From positions 62,001-126,000 of the forward strand of contig CBFHMG010000002.1 in the NCBI GenBank assembly GCA_965656935.1: a DNA stretch of 64,000 nucleotides, read 5' to 3'. Shown in pieces: positions 52,040 to 60,407 of this stretch (the first letter of the stretch is position 1; each line of letters starts with the position of its first letter). The notes beneath the pieces are model-generated. The model saw only the letters and a program-made list of their open reading frames with translations, ran no database searches and was not told the origin of the DNA. The translations under genes and the position numbers were made by a program. Origin of the DNA: M30B80 sp965656935. Its GTDB lineage: Bacteria > Pseudomonadota > Alphaproteobacteria > Rhodobacterales > Rhodobacteraceae.

Positions 52040-53413
52040 ATGACGAATGAAACTTGGGGTTTGGTGCGTGATGAATTATTGCAATCCGTTGGCGTCAATA
52101 ATTTTAAAGCATGGATAGACCCCATCGTTTTTCATACGACTGAAGACCGGATCGCGCATTTTCTCGTTCCGACCAATTTCTTCGGCACTTGGGTTTCGCA
52201 AAATTTCGGTGATCTCATTCTGCGCCACCTGATTTCCGCGGGCGTCAAAGTCGACCGCGTTGAATTCAAATCCGATAGCAGCGCCAAGGCAGCCGCCCCA
52301 GCGAGCGCAGCGGCACCACAGCCCGCGCCCGCCCCTGTTGCGAAACATACTTCTGACTTCGCGGGTGATGATCTGCCCGGATCAAACCTCAATCCGCTTC
52401 ATGTGTTTGACAATTTCGTTGTCGGCAAACCCAATGAACTGGCCCATGCCGCCGCGCGCCGTGTGGCTGAGGGTGGACCCGTGTCCTTCAACCCGCTGTT
52501 CCTTTATGGCGGCGTTGGCTTGGGCAAGACGCATCTCATGCATGCAATCGCTTGGGAGCTGCGCGAGAAACGGCCCGATCTGCGCATCCATTATCTCTCG
52601 GCCGAGCAGTTCATGTATCGCTTTGTGCGCGCGCTCCGCGAGAAAGACACGATCAGCTTCAAGCAGATGTTCCGCTCGGTTGATGTTTTGATGGTGGATG
52701 ACGTCCAGTTTATTGCTGGCAAAAACTCCACCCAAGAGGAATTCTTCCATACATTCAACGCCTTGGTTGAAATGGGCAAGCAAATCATCATCTCTGGTGA
52801 TCGTGCGCCTGTTGATATGGAAGACCTCGACAATCGCATCGCGTCACGTCTGCAATGCGGTCTGGTCGTCGATCTGCACCCGACAGATTACGAACTGCGC
52901 CTCGGCATTCTGCAAGCCAAGATGGACCAGCAACGCCATCGCTATCCCGATATCAAAATGGCCGATGGTGTGCTTGAATTTATCGCACATCGCGTTTCGT
53001 CGAATGTGCGGGTCTTGGAAGGCGCATTGACCCGTCTTTGTGCCTTTGCCGATCTGGTTGGCACCGAGATCACTCTTGATGTGACGCAAGAAAGCCTGTC
53101 GGACATCCTGCGGGCAACGGGCCGCAAGGTCACGATGGATGAGATCATCAAAAAGGCCTGCGAGTATTACAAGCTGCGCCAATCCGATATGATGAGCCCG
53201 AACCGCACCCGCACCATCGCGCGTCCGCGCCAGATGGCCATGTATCTTTGCAAGAAATACACGACCAAATCCTTGCCCGAGATCGGGCGCAAATTCGGTG
53301 GTCGCGATCACACCACAATTTTGCACGGCGTCCGCAAAATTGAAGAGCTTATGGCCAAAGACAACCAGATTGCAGAAGATGCCGAGCTTTTACGGCGTCT
53401 GCTGGAGGCTTAA
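52040..53413 (+). CDS. dnaA: Chromosomal replication initiator protein DnaA
   Basis: AAA+ initiator that opens the origin. The 457-residue protein has domain I (M-T-N-E-T-W onward), a short Ala/Pro-rich linker at 80-105, Walker A G-G-V-G-L-G-K-T-H at 157-165, Walker B V-L-M-V-D-D-V-Q-F, and a domain IV with the DnaA-box-binding signature G-R-D-H-T-T-I-L-H-G-V. ATG 52040 is the family start, though the frame is open 24 codons further upstream. dnaN follows after 133 bp. Confidence 0.97.
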   Translation: MTNETWGLVRDELLQSVGVNNFKAWIDPIVFHTTEDRIAHFLVPTNFFGTWVSQNFGDLILRHLISAGVKVDRVEFKSDSSAKAAAPASAAAPQPAPAPVAKHTSDFAGDDLPGSNLNPLHVFDNFVVGKPNELAHAAARRVAEGGPVSFNPLFLYGGVGLGKTHLMHAIAWELREKRPDLRIHYLSAEQFMYRFVRALREKDTISFKQMFRSVDVLMVDDVQFIAGKNSTQEEFFHTFNALVEMGKQIIISGDRAPVDMEDLDNRIASRLQCGLVVDLHPTDYELRLGILQAKMDQQRHRYPDIKMADGVLEFIAHRVSSNVRVLEGALTRLCAFADLVGTEITLDVTQESLSDILRATGRKVTMDEIIKKACEYYKLRQSDMMSPNRTRTIARPRQMAMYLCKKYTTKSLPEIGRKFGGRDHTTILHGVRKIEELMAKDNQIAEDAELLRRLLEA

Positions 53414-53497
53414 GACGCGCGAATTGCAGGAAAATGGACAAATACCATTGACCTTCGCGCGGTAAGGCTGACACTCCAACAAAACACTTGAGCCTGC

Positions 53498-53523
53498 GGG
53501 TGGAGAGGGTAATCTCTCCGCCC
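53498..53523 (+). promoter_or_regulatory. Hairpin in the dnaA-dnaN gap
   Basis: Ten-pair stem GGGTGGAGAG with CTCTCCGCCC (one G-U) around a GGTAAT loop, ending 23 bp before the dnaN start. There is no T run, so it looks more like an mRNA-processing or attenuator structure than a terminator. Confidence 0.5.
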
Positions 53524-53546
53524 CGTTAAATGTCGGAGCAGAGGGC

Positions 53547-54665
53547 ATGAAATTTTCGATCGAGCGCGCGGCGCTTCTCAAAGCGGTCAGCCAAGCACAA
53601 TCGGTTGTTGAACGTCGCAACACGATCCCCATTCTCGCGAATGTCCTGATCGAAGCGGAGGGCAGCGATGTGTCTTTCCGTGCGACCGATCTCGATATCG
53701 AGGTTGTCGATAAAGTGCCTGCACAGGTGGAACGCGCAGGCGCGACAACCGTTTCGGCGGTCACTTTGCATGAAATCGTCCGCAAACTCGCCGATGGCGC
53801 GTTGGTACAACTCAGCGATGATGGCACCTCGGGTCGGCTGACGGTGGAAGCTGGTCGGTCCAATTTCTCGCTGGCAACGCTGCCACGCGAAGATTTCCCT
53901 GTCATGTCGACGACGGAATATTCCGCCAATTTCTCGTCCAAGGCCCCAGAATTGCGTCGCTTGTTCGACAAGTCGAAATTCGCGATCTCGACCGAGGAAA
54001 CCCGCTATTACCTGAACGGCGTTTATTTTCATGTGGCCGATGGCGAAAACGGCCAAGTTCTGCGCGCTGTTGCAACAGATGGGCACCGTTTGGCCCGTGT
54101 TGATACGGACCTGCCCATGGGCGCCGAAGACATGCCAGGTGTGATTGTGCCGCGCAAAACTGTGGGCGAGATTCGCAAATTGCTGGATGATGACGAGGCA
54201 ACGATTGCCGTCTCCGTTTCCGAGACCAAGATCCGCTTTGCCACGCCTGAAATCACGCTTACCTCGAAGGTGATTGACGGGACCTTCCCTGATTATGCCC
54301 GTGTGATCCCCACAGGGAATACGCGGAAGATGGAAGTGGATGCGGTTCAGTTCGCCAAAGCGGTTGATCGTGTGGCGACAGTTTCCTCCGAGCGCTCGCG
54401 TGCCGTGAAGTTGCAACTGGATGAGGATCGTTTGATCCTTTCGGTCACCGCACCAGATGCAGGCAATGCCGAGGAAGAATTGGTTGTCGCCTATAATGAC
54501 GAAAAGCTGGAAATCGGGTTCAACGCGAAATACCTGCTTGAGATCGCGAGCCAAGTTGACCGTGAAAACGCTGTTTTCCTGTTCAATTCGGCAGGCGATC
54601 CAACCCTGATGCAGGAAGGTGACGATACCAGCGCGGTCTATGTCGTCATGCCGATGCGCGTCTGA
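53547..54665 (+). CDS. dnaN: DNA polymerase III sliding clamp, beta subunit
   Basis: Ring-shaped processivity factor. The 372-residue protein starts M-K-F-S-I-E-R-A-A-L-L-K-A-V, and has V-V-E-R-R-N-T-I-P-I-L-A-N-V near residue 20, R-Y-Y-L-N-G-V-Y-F near 153, T-D-G-H-R-L-A near 178 and the end Y-V-V-M-P-M-R-V. All three clamp folds are present and the length is normal. GGAGCAGAGGGC precedes the start. Confidence 0.97.
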   Translation: MKFSIERAALLKAVSQAQSVVERRNTIPILANVLIEAEGSDVSFRATDLDIEVVDKVPAQVERAGATTVSAVTLHEIVRKLADGALVQLSDDGTSGRLTVEAGRSNFSLATLPREDFPVMSTTEYSANFSSKAPELRRLFDKSKFAISTEETRYYLNGVYFHVADGENGQVLRAVATDGHRLARVDTDLPMGAEDMPGVIVPRKTVGEIRKLLDDDEATIAVSVSETKIRFATPEITLTSKVIDGTFPDYARVIPTGNTRKMEVDAVQFAKAVDRVATVSSERSRAVKLQLDEDRLILSVTAPDAGNAEEELVVAYNDEKLEIGFNAKYLLEIASQVDRENAVFLFNSAGDPTLMQEGDDTSAVYVVMPMRV

Positions 54666-54730
54666 GACGTGGCGCGCGATAAGGGTCTTGCCTCCGGCGG
54701 GAGTATTTTCAGGATAGAGAAGGAGGCAGC

Positions 54731-55849
54731 ATGAGCGGCCTTTTTCTATCTTCACTGACGCTGTCGCATTTTCGCAGCCATAAGCTGGCGCGGCTTTCTC
54801 TTGATGCACGGCCTGTTGCGATTTTCGGGCCGAACGGGGCCGGCAAGACCAATATTCTGGAAGCGGTGTCTTTGCTGTCACCTGGTCGTGGGTTGCGCCG
54901 CGCGCGGGCAGAAGAGATCATTCGTCGGCCCGAAGCCATTGGTTGGAAGATCAAGGCCGTGTTGACGGGATCTGAGGGCCAACACGAGGTAGAGATCACG
55001 GCCGAGCCAGGGATCGCGCGTAATGTGATGATTGATGGCAAGCCTGCCCCACAAACCGCATTGGCGCGATTGTTGCGCATTATCTGGCTGGTGCCTTCGC
55101 AAGATCGGCTCTGGATCGAAGGGGCAGAGGGGCGGCGGCGTTTTCTCGATCGGATGACGATGAGCTTCACCCCTGACCATGCCGATGCCGTTCTGAGCTA
55201 TGAAAAAGCCATGCGGGAGCGCAACCGCCTTTTGAAGGATCAGATACGAGATGCTGCGTGGTATGGCGCTTTGGAAGGCCAAATGGCTGAAACAGGCGCG
55301 CAGATCACCCGCAACCGTCAGGATGCGCTGTCACGTTTGCAGCTGGCGCAGCAAGATGCCCAGACGGCCTTTCCCACAGCTGATCTGTCGCTGGAAGAGA
55401 TCGAACCTCTTGCAACGGTATCTGATTTGACCGCCGCCTTCGCCGCAAACCGTGCGCAGGACATGGCAGCAGGGCGCAGCCTTCTGGGGCCGCATCGGAC
55501 GGATTTGAATGCCGTGTTCACCGCCAAAGGCGTTGAGGCCAAGCAATGCTCCACGGGGGAGCAGAAGGCGTTGTTGATCTCACTGATCCTTGCGAATGCG
55601 CGTGCACTTAAGGCGGAGACAGGTGCAGCGCCTTTGGTTTTGCTGGATGAGGTGGCCGCCCATCTTGATGCCTCGCGGCGGGCCGCCTTGTTTGATGAGA
55701 TTTCTGCGCTTGGCACACAGGCTTGGATGACTGGGACAGGTCAGGAATTATTTGCGGAACTGGGCCCAAGGGCGCAGGATATCGAAGTGAACGAGACCGA
55801 TGGCATCTCGGCCATTTTGGGGAAAAAGCATGACACCGCAGCGCATTAA
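54731..55849 (+). CDS. recF: DNA replication and repair protein RecF
   Basis: SMC-like ATPase that helps load RecA at gaps. The 372-residue protein has L-T-L-S-H-F-R-S near residue 10, Walker A G-P-N-G-A-G-K-T-N near 33, L-L-S-P-G-R-G-L-R just after it, the signature C-S-T-G-E-Q-K-A-L near 277 and Walker B L-V-L-L-D-E-V-A near 300. AAGGAGG lies just before the start. It overlaps the next gene by 20 bases. Confidence 0.96.
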   Translation: MSGLFLSSLTLSHFRSHKLARLSLDARPVAIFGPNGAGKTNILEAVSLLSPGRGLRRARAEEIIRRPEAIGWKIKAVLTGSEGQHEVEITAEPGIARNVMIDGKPAPQTALARLLRIIWLVPSQDRLWIEGAEGRRRFLDRMTMSFTPDHADAVLSYEKAMRERNRLLKDQIRDAAWYGALEGQMAETGAQITRNRQDALSRLQLAQQDAQTAFPTADLSLEEIEPLATVSDLTAAFAANRAQDMAAGRSLLGPHRTDLNAVFTAKGVEAKQCSTGEQKALLISLILANARALKAETGAAPLVLLDEVAAHLDASRRAALFDEISALGTQAWMTGTGQELFAELGPRAQDIEVNETDGISAILGKKHDTAAH

Positions 55850-56261
55850 TTTGGTCACTCTCGGCGTTGATGACCTTGCCAGATCAAGGGCGTTTTATGC
55901 AGCCCTTGGTTGGACGGAGACATCTTGGACCGAAGGGGTCGTGTTCTACCAAATGCCGGGCATGGCTTTGGGTTTGTTCGGCAAGGCCGCCTTGGCCGAA
56001 GATCAGGGCCGTGCAGGCGCAGCACTTGGAACGGGCGCAATCACATTGGCGCAGAATTTCACGACACCCGAGGATGTCGACCATGCCTTTGCGCAGGCGA
56101 TTGCTGCAGGCGCGACCTCTCTCAAAGCGCCGGAGGCTGTTTTTTGGGGCGGGTATTCAGGCTATTACGCCGACCCCGATGGCCATGTTTGGGAATTGGC
56201 GCATAACCCGTTCTGGACGGTTGAGGCCGATGGGACGATCACCATCCCGCCTATGGAATGA
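55830..56261 (+). CDS. VOC-family (glyoxalase/bleomycin-resistance-like) protein
   Basis: A 143-residue vicinal-oxygen-chelate protein: I-N-L-V-T-L-G-V-D-D-L-A-R-S-R-A-F-Y near the start, L-G-W near 30, and the second half Y-Y-A-D-P-D-G-H-V-W-E-L near 120. The single domain would dimerise to form one metal site. Substrate unknown. It overlaps recF by 20 bases and the exporter gene by four, so the three genes are translationally linked within the replication cluster. Confidence 0.87.
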   Translation: MTPQRINLVTLGVDDLARSRAFYAALGWTETSWTEGVVFYQMPGMALGLFGKAALAEDQGRAGAALGTGAITLAQNFTTPEDVDHAFAQAIAAGATSLKAPEAVFWGGYSGYYADPDGHVWELAHNPFWTVEADGTITIPPME

Positions 56262-56884
56262 CGCTTAGCCTTGCACAAATTGCCCTCTATGCAGGGGCTT
56301 TATTCGTTCTGTTTCTCACACCTGGCCCTGTCTGGCTGGCTTTGGCAGCGCGGACCTTGGCCTATGGGGTGGCGGGGGCTTTGCCCGTGATGTTGGGCGT
56401 CGCCTTGGGCGATACGGTCTGGTCGGTGCTGGCGATTTTGGGGCTGGCATGGGTGGTTGGCAGTTTCGACTGGGTCATGGAGGTGTTGCGATGGGTGGCG
56501 GTCGTCATGTTCGCCATTTTGGGTGGAGCACTGATCAAACATGCCGATGCAAGCATTGATGCAAACTCATCGCTGAACAGGCCCGGTCTTTGGGCGGGCT
56601 TTCTTGCTGGGATGGCCGCGATCCTCGCCAATCCGAAAGCGATTTTATTCTATATGGGCATGCTTCCGGGCTTCTTTGATCTCTCACGTCTGACCTTGCT
56701 GGATATCGCGATCATCGCCTCGGTTTCGATGATTGTGCCGCTGGTTGGGAACTTCTTTTTTGTGGTCTTTATTGACCGCGCGCGGCTGCTGATCTCAAGC
56801 CCTGGAGCCTTAAAACGCACCAATCAGCTAGCCGGTGCCCTGTTGATCTGTGTGGCTATCGTGATTGCCCTGACCAACCGCTAA
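56258..56884 (+). CDS. LysE/RhtB-family amino-acid exporter
   Basis: A 208-residue transporter with about six membrane helices. The family marks T-P-G-P near residue 21 and A-N-P-K-A-I-L-F-Y near 126 are present, and G-D-T-V-W-S follows helix 2. Relatives export amino acids such as homoserine, threonine or lysine; the substrate here cannot be told. Its start overlaps the VOC gene stop (ATGA), and gyrB begins 72 bp downstream. Confidence 0.88.
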   Translation: MTLSLAQIALYAGALFVLFLTPGPVWLALAARTLAYGVAGALPVMLGVALGDTVWSVLAILGLAWVVGSFDWVMEVLRWVAVVMFAILGGALIKHADASIDANSSLNRPGLWAGFLAGMAAILANPKAILFYMGMLPGFFDLSRLTLLDIAIIASVSMIVPLVGNFFFVVFIDRARLLISSPGALKRTNQLAGALLICVAIVIALTNR

Positions 56885-56956
56885 ATATTGGGGCTAAGGC
56901 GTGACATTCCCCTGTTACATGTATATATATTGATTGAAATTAACGCAGGGTTTCCA

Positions 56957-59374
56957 ATGGCCGAAAACGCGCCCGCACCAGAAGATTATGGTGCCGATTC
57001 TATCAAAGTTCTCAAAGGGTTGGATGCGGTTCGCAAGCGCCCTGGCATGTATATTGGCGATACCGACGATGGGTCGGGTCTTCACCACATGGTTTATGAG
57101 GTTGTGGATAATGGCATCGACGAGGCCTTGGCTGGCCATGCCGATGCCGTGACCGTCACTATTCACGCCGATTCAAGCGTTTCCGTCAGCGATAATGGCC
57201 GTGGTATTCCCGTTGGCATCCATGAGGAAGAAGGCGTGTCGGCCGCCGAGGTCATCATGACCCAATTGCATGCGGGCGGTAAGTTTGACCAGAACTCCTA
57301 TAAGGTGTCTGGCGGTTTGCATGGTGTTGGCGTTTCGGTGGTGAATGCCCTGTCCGACTGGCTTGATCTTCGGATCTGGCGCGATGGCAAGGAACACCAC
57401 GCCCGTTTTGAACGGGGCGATACCGTCAAGCATCTTGAAGTTGTCGGGGATGCAAATGGCCGCAAGGGCACCGAAGTGCGCTTTCTGGCCTCGACCACGA
57501 CTTTTTCGAACCTCGATTATGTTTTCAAAACGCTGGAAAACCGTCTGCGGGAATTGGCATTTCTCAATTCAGGCGTGCGGATCATTCTGGTGGATGAACG
57601 CCCTGCCGAGCCTCTCAAGACCGAGCTGTTCTATGATGGCGGTGTGCGGGAATTTGTAAAATATCTCGACCGCTCGAAAAGCAGCGTGATGGAAGAGCCG
57701 ATCTTTATTTCGGGCGAGCGGGACGACATCGGGGTTGAAGTCGCGATGTGGTGGAATGACAGCTATCACGAGAATGTCCTGCCCTTCACCAATAACATTC
57801 CGCAGCGCGATGGCGGCACCCATCTGGCGGGCTTCCGCGGTGCTCTGACCCGCACGATCAATATGTATGCCAATAGCTCGGGCATCGCGAAGCGCGAGAA
57901 AGTCAGCTTTACAGGTGACGATGCGCGCGAAGGTCTGACCTGTGTTCTCTCGGTCAAAGTGCCTGATCCGAAATTCTCGTCCCAGACCAAGGACAAGCTG
58001 GTTTCTTCGGAGGTTCGCCCTGCGGTTGAAAACCTCATGAACGAGAAGCTTGCAGAATGGTTCGAGGAAAACCCGACCCAAGCCAAGATCATCGTCAGCA
58101 AGATCATCGAAGCGGCCGTTGCCCGCGAGGCCGCGCGTAAGGCCCGTGATCTGACGCGCCGCAAGACCGCGATGGATATCGCCTCGCTGCCAGGGAAACT
58201 GGCCGATTGTCAGGAAAAAGACCCCGTCAAATCCGAACTGTTCCTCGTGGAGGGGGACTCGGCTGGCGGGTCTGCCAAGCAGGGGCGGTCGCGTCAGAAC
58301 CAAGCAGTTCTGCCGCTGCGTGGTAAAATTCTCAATGTGGAGCGCGCGCGCTTTGACCGTATGCTGTCGAGCCAAGAGATTGGCACACTGATCACGGCGC
58401 TTGGAACAGGGATCGGACGGGATGAGTTCAACCTGAAGAAGCTGCGCTACCACAAGATTATCATCATGACCGATGCGGATGTGGATGGCGCGCATATCAG
58501 AACGCTTCTGCTGACTTTCTTCTTCCGCCAGATGCCTGATTTGATCGAGGCAGGAAATCTCTTCATTGCGCAGCCGCCGCTCTACAAGGTCAGCCGCGGC
58601 AAATCCGAGGTTTATCTCAAGGACCAATCCGCGCTGGAAGACTACCTGATCCAGATGGGTGTCGATGGTGCCGTGTTGCGCCTTCCCAATGGTGAGGAAA
58701 TCGCAGGTGCCGATCTGGCCCGCGTTGTCGAAGGGGCACGCAGCTTCAAGCGTGTTCTGGATGCTTTCCCAACCCATTACCCCCGCCGCATCCTTGAACA
58801 AGCCGCCATTGCTGGGGCCTTTGATGCAGGCCGCGCAGATGCCGATTTGCAGCGTGTGGCCGATGACGTGGCCAAGCGCCTCAATCTCGTGGCCGTCGAA
58901 TATGAGCGTGGCTGGCAGGGCCGGATCACGCAGGATCATGGTATTCGCCTGAGCCGCGTTTTGCGCGGTGTGGAAGAGGTCCGCACGCTGGACGGTGCGG
59001 TGCTCCGCTCGGGCGAGGCGCGCAAGCTGGCCTCAGTCTCCAAGGACACGCGTGAGGTTTATTACGACCCCGCCCGACTATCCCGCAAAGAGCGTGAGCA
59101 GATCATCTACGGACCAACCGAGCTGCTTTCGGCGATCCTGACCGAGGGTGAAAAAGGGCTGTCTTTGCAGCGCTACAAGGGCTTGGGTGAAATGAACCCT
59201 GACCAGCTTTGGGAAACCACCCTTGACCCTGACGCGCGCACCTTGCTGCAAGTGAAGGTTGATGATCTGGCCGAGGCTGATGACATCTTTACCAAGCTGA
59301 TGGGCGATGTCGTGGAACCACGGCGCGAGTTCATTCAAGCCAATGCGCTCAATGTCGAGAATCTGGATTTCTAG
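56957..59374 (+). CDS. gyrB: DNA gyrase subunit B
   Basis: ATPase subunit of gyrase. The 805-residue protein has V-R-K-R-P-G-M-Y-I-G-D-T near residue 27, D-N-G-R-G-I-P-V-G, G-G-L-H-G-V-G-V-S-V-V-N-A-L, the Toprim signature V-E-G-D-S-A-G-G-S-A and the metal-binding D-A-D-V-D-G-A-H-I, and ends F-I-Q-A-N-A-L-N-V-E-N-L-D. I choose M-A-E-N-A (56957); the frame is open further upstream. The AT-rich gap before it (TGTATATATATTGATTG, 56920-56936) is a likely promoter area. Confidence 0.97.
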   Translation: MAENAPAPEDYGADSIKVLKGLDAVRKRPGMYIGDTDDGSGLHHMVYEVVDNGIDEALAGHADAVTVTIHADSSVSVSDNGRGIPVGIHEEEGVSAAEVIMTQLHAGGKFDQNSYKVSGGLHGVGVSVVNALSDWLDLRIWRDGKEHHARFERGDTVKHLEVVGDANGRKGTEVRFLASTTTFSNLDYVFKTLENRLRELAFLNSGVRIILVDERPAEPLKTELFYDGGVREFVKYLDRSKSSVMEEPIFISGERDDIGVEVAMWWNDSYHENVLPFTNNIPQRDGGTHLAGFRGALTRTINMYANSSGIAKREKVSFTGDDAREGLTCVLSVKVPDPKFSSQTKDKLVSSEVRPAVENLMNEKLAEWFEENPTQAKIIVSKIIEAAVAREAARKARDLTRRKTAMDIASLPGKLADCQEKDPVKSELFLVEGDSAGGSAKQGRSRQNQAVLPLRGKILNVERARFDRMLSSQEIGTLITALGTGIGRDEFNLKKLRYHKIIIMTDADVDGAHIRTLLLTFFFRQMPDLIEAGNLFIAQPPLYKVSRGKSEVYLKDQSALEDYLIQMGVDGAVLRLPNGEEIAGADLARVVEGARSFKRVLDAFPTHYPRRILEQAAIAGAFDAGRADADLQRVADDVAKRLNLVAVEYERGWQGRITQDHGIRLSRVLRGVEEVRTLDGAVLRSGEARKLASVSKDTREVYYDPARLSRKEREQIIYGPTELLSAILTEGEKGLSLQRYKGLGEMNPDQLWETTLDPDARTLLQVKVDDLAEADDIFTKLMGDVVEPRREFIQANALNVENLDF

Positions 59375-59402
59375 AGCCATCGTTCCGACTGCGATTTTGA
59401 AG

Positions 59403-59435
59403 TAAGCCCGCCAGCATAAATCTGGCGGGCTTTTT
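59403..59435 (+). terminator. Rho-independent terminator after gyrB
   Basis: Eleven-pair perfect stem AAGCCCGCCAG with CTGGCGGGCTT around a CATAAAT loop, followed by a T run, 29 bp after the gyrB stop. Confidence 0.92.
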
Positions 59436-59469
59436 CTTGCCCATACCAGCCAGTGATCAAATGGAACGA

Positions 59470-59498
59470 AAAGGGCCACAGCATCGCTGTGGCCCTTT
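59470..59498 (-). terminator. Terminator-like hairpin ending the minus-strand transcript
   Basis: Twelve perfect pairs, AAAGGGCCACAG with CTGTGGCCCTTT, around a CATCG loop. On the minus strand it is followed by TTTTCG. It could end the yhhQ transcript or the candidate RNA. Confidence 0.7.
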
Positions 59499-59567
59499 CG
59501 AGAAAATAGGAGGCGGGTTCGGTTAGGACCTTGCCCAGCCAGTTCGGTAAGTCGCCTTCAAGGCTGC

Positions 59568-59624
59568 TTAAAGGCGCACCTCCCTGACTGTTCCGATTCC
59601 TCTCTCCAATACCTCTCTAGACAC
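59568..59624 (-). CDS. Candidate 18-residue ORF with strong, paired Shine-Dalgarno
   Basis: GTG-initiated frame encoding M-S-R-E-V-L-E-R-G-I-G-T-V-R-E-V-R-L, too short for usual gene calling. Its Shine-Dalgarno, AAAGGAGGTGATCC, is nearly a full complement of the 16S rRNA tail. The core AGGAGGT (59631-59637) can pair perfectly with ACCTCCT 20 bases upstream in the RNA (59658-59664), which would hide it. This may be a leader peptide or a coding sRNA; translation is unproven. Confidence 0.4.
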   Translation of the reverse strand: MSREVLERGIGTVREVRL

Positions 59625-59694
59625 TGGATCACCTCCTTTCACTACGTTGCTGTTAATAGGAGGTTGCCACATATTTTGTGTTTGTCAAAAGTTT

Positions 59695-60318
59695 TTACGC
59701 AACCTGTGCCAAAAGTTTTCGCGTGATGAGGCGGAACGGCGCCAAAGCGATCAAAGCAAGCGACAGTTTGACCAGCCAATCAGCAACCGCCAAAGACACC
59801 CAAAGCGGGGCCATTGGACCAAAGCCGAGGATCGGCAGAATATCACCCGCCCAAGACACATCATTGGCTGGCTCTAGGAAGGTCAAGCTGGCAGCAAAGG
59901 CGATTGTGAAGAACAAGGCCGTATCCACCGAGGAGCCGATAACGGTGGACACAACAGGTGCTTTCCACCAGCTGCCATTGCGCAGGCGATCAAAGATCGC
60001 AACATCCAGCAATTGCGCCGTCAGGAAGGCAAGGCCAGACCCGAGAGCAATCCGCAAAGTCACGAGCGGTCCAAACTCACCCATGATCTGGGTGCCGATC
60101 AGCGAGCAGGCAACGCCCACAAGGAAACCCGCGAACACCACCTTACGCGCGGCGGCAACGCCATAAACACGGTTCATCACATCGGTGACGAGGAAGGCGA
60201 GCGGATAGGTAAATGCACCCCAAGTCAGCCATTGGCCAAACAGGAATTGCACAAGAATATTGGAAGCGACAACAATAGCCGCCATGGCAAGAATGCCAGG
60301 AAGGTAACGCATGGTCAT
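59695..60318 (-). CDS. yhhQ: Queuosine precursor transporter (YhhQ family)
   Basis: Membrane protein that imports queuosine precursors (preQ0/preQ1). The 207-residue protein has about six helices, F-G-Q-W-L-T-W-G-A-F-T-Y-P-L-A-F-L-V-T-D near residue 27, N-R-V-Y-G just after it, S-V-D-T-A-L-F-F near 130 and a K-rich end. An alternative start is two codons in. It is followed on the minus strand by the structured region. The upstream gap (60319-60407) contains an A-run but no riboswitch that I can fold with confidence. Confidence 0.92.
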   Translation of the reverse strand: MTMRYLPGILAMAAIVVASNILVQFLFGQWLTWGAFTYPLAFLVTDVMNRVYGVAAARKVVFAGFLVGVACSLIGTQIMGEFGPLVTLRIALGSGLAFLTAQLLDVAIFDRLRNGSWWKAPVVSTVIGSSVDTALFFTIAFAASLTFLEPANDVSWAGDILPILGFGPMAPLWVSLAVADWLVKLSLALIALAPFRLITRKLLAQVA

Positions 60319-60407
60319 GATTTGATCCGTTTTTTCAAGGTAGTCGGAGACTTGGCCCAGTATTGAGCAGGGCGCGACTTACGCCCATTTTTTCCCGCTT
60401 GCAAGCA

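Larger units (their letters stand above)
59470..59690 (-). ncRNA. Candidate structured minus-strand RNA downstream of yhhQ
   Basis: Read on the minus strand, the segment just after the yhhQ stop begins with a TTGACA word (59687-59682) and runs about 210 bases to a perfect 12-pair hairpin (arms 59470-59481 and 59487-59498) that is followed by TTTTCG, a terminator-like end. In between lie two identical CCTCCTAT words (complement of 59506-59513 and 59656-59663), a strong AGGAGGTGATCC, a CGCCTT/AAGGCG stem (59553-59558, 59571-59576) and an 18-codon ORF. It could be an independent sRNA, a coding sRNA, or the 3' part of the yhhQ mRNA. No known RNA family recognised. Confidence 0.45.
59375..59694. 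other. Structured intergenic region between gyrB and yhhQ
   Basis: A 320-bp gap between converging genes. It holds the gyrB terminator, a second strong hairpin, and a candidate minus-strand RNA with a tiny ORF (listed separately). The pattern of paired anti-Shine-Dalgarno words is unusual. Confidence 0.7.

Noticed and set aside
59626..59640. GGATCACCTCCTTTC on the plus strand resembles the 3' end of 16S rRNA
   Set aside because: No 16S sequence precedes it; gyrB ends 250 bp upstream. It is better explained as the complement of a strong Shine-Dalgarno on the minus strand.
60319..60407. preQ1 riboswitch before the queuosine transporter
   Set aside because: There is a GAAAAAAC run near the start codon, but I could not fold the class I stem and loop with its conserved C, so the evidence is too weak.
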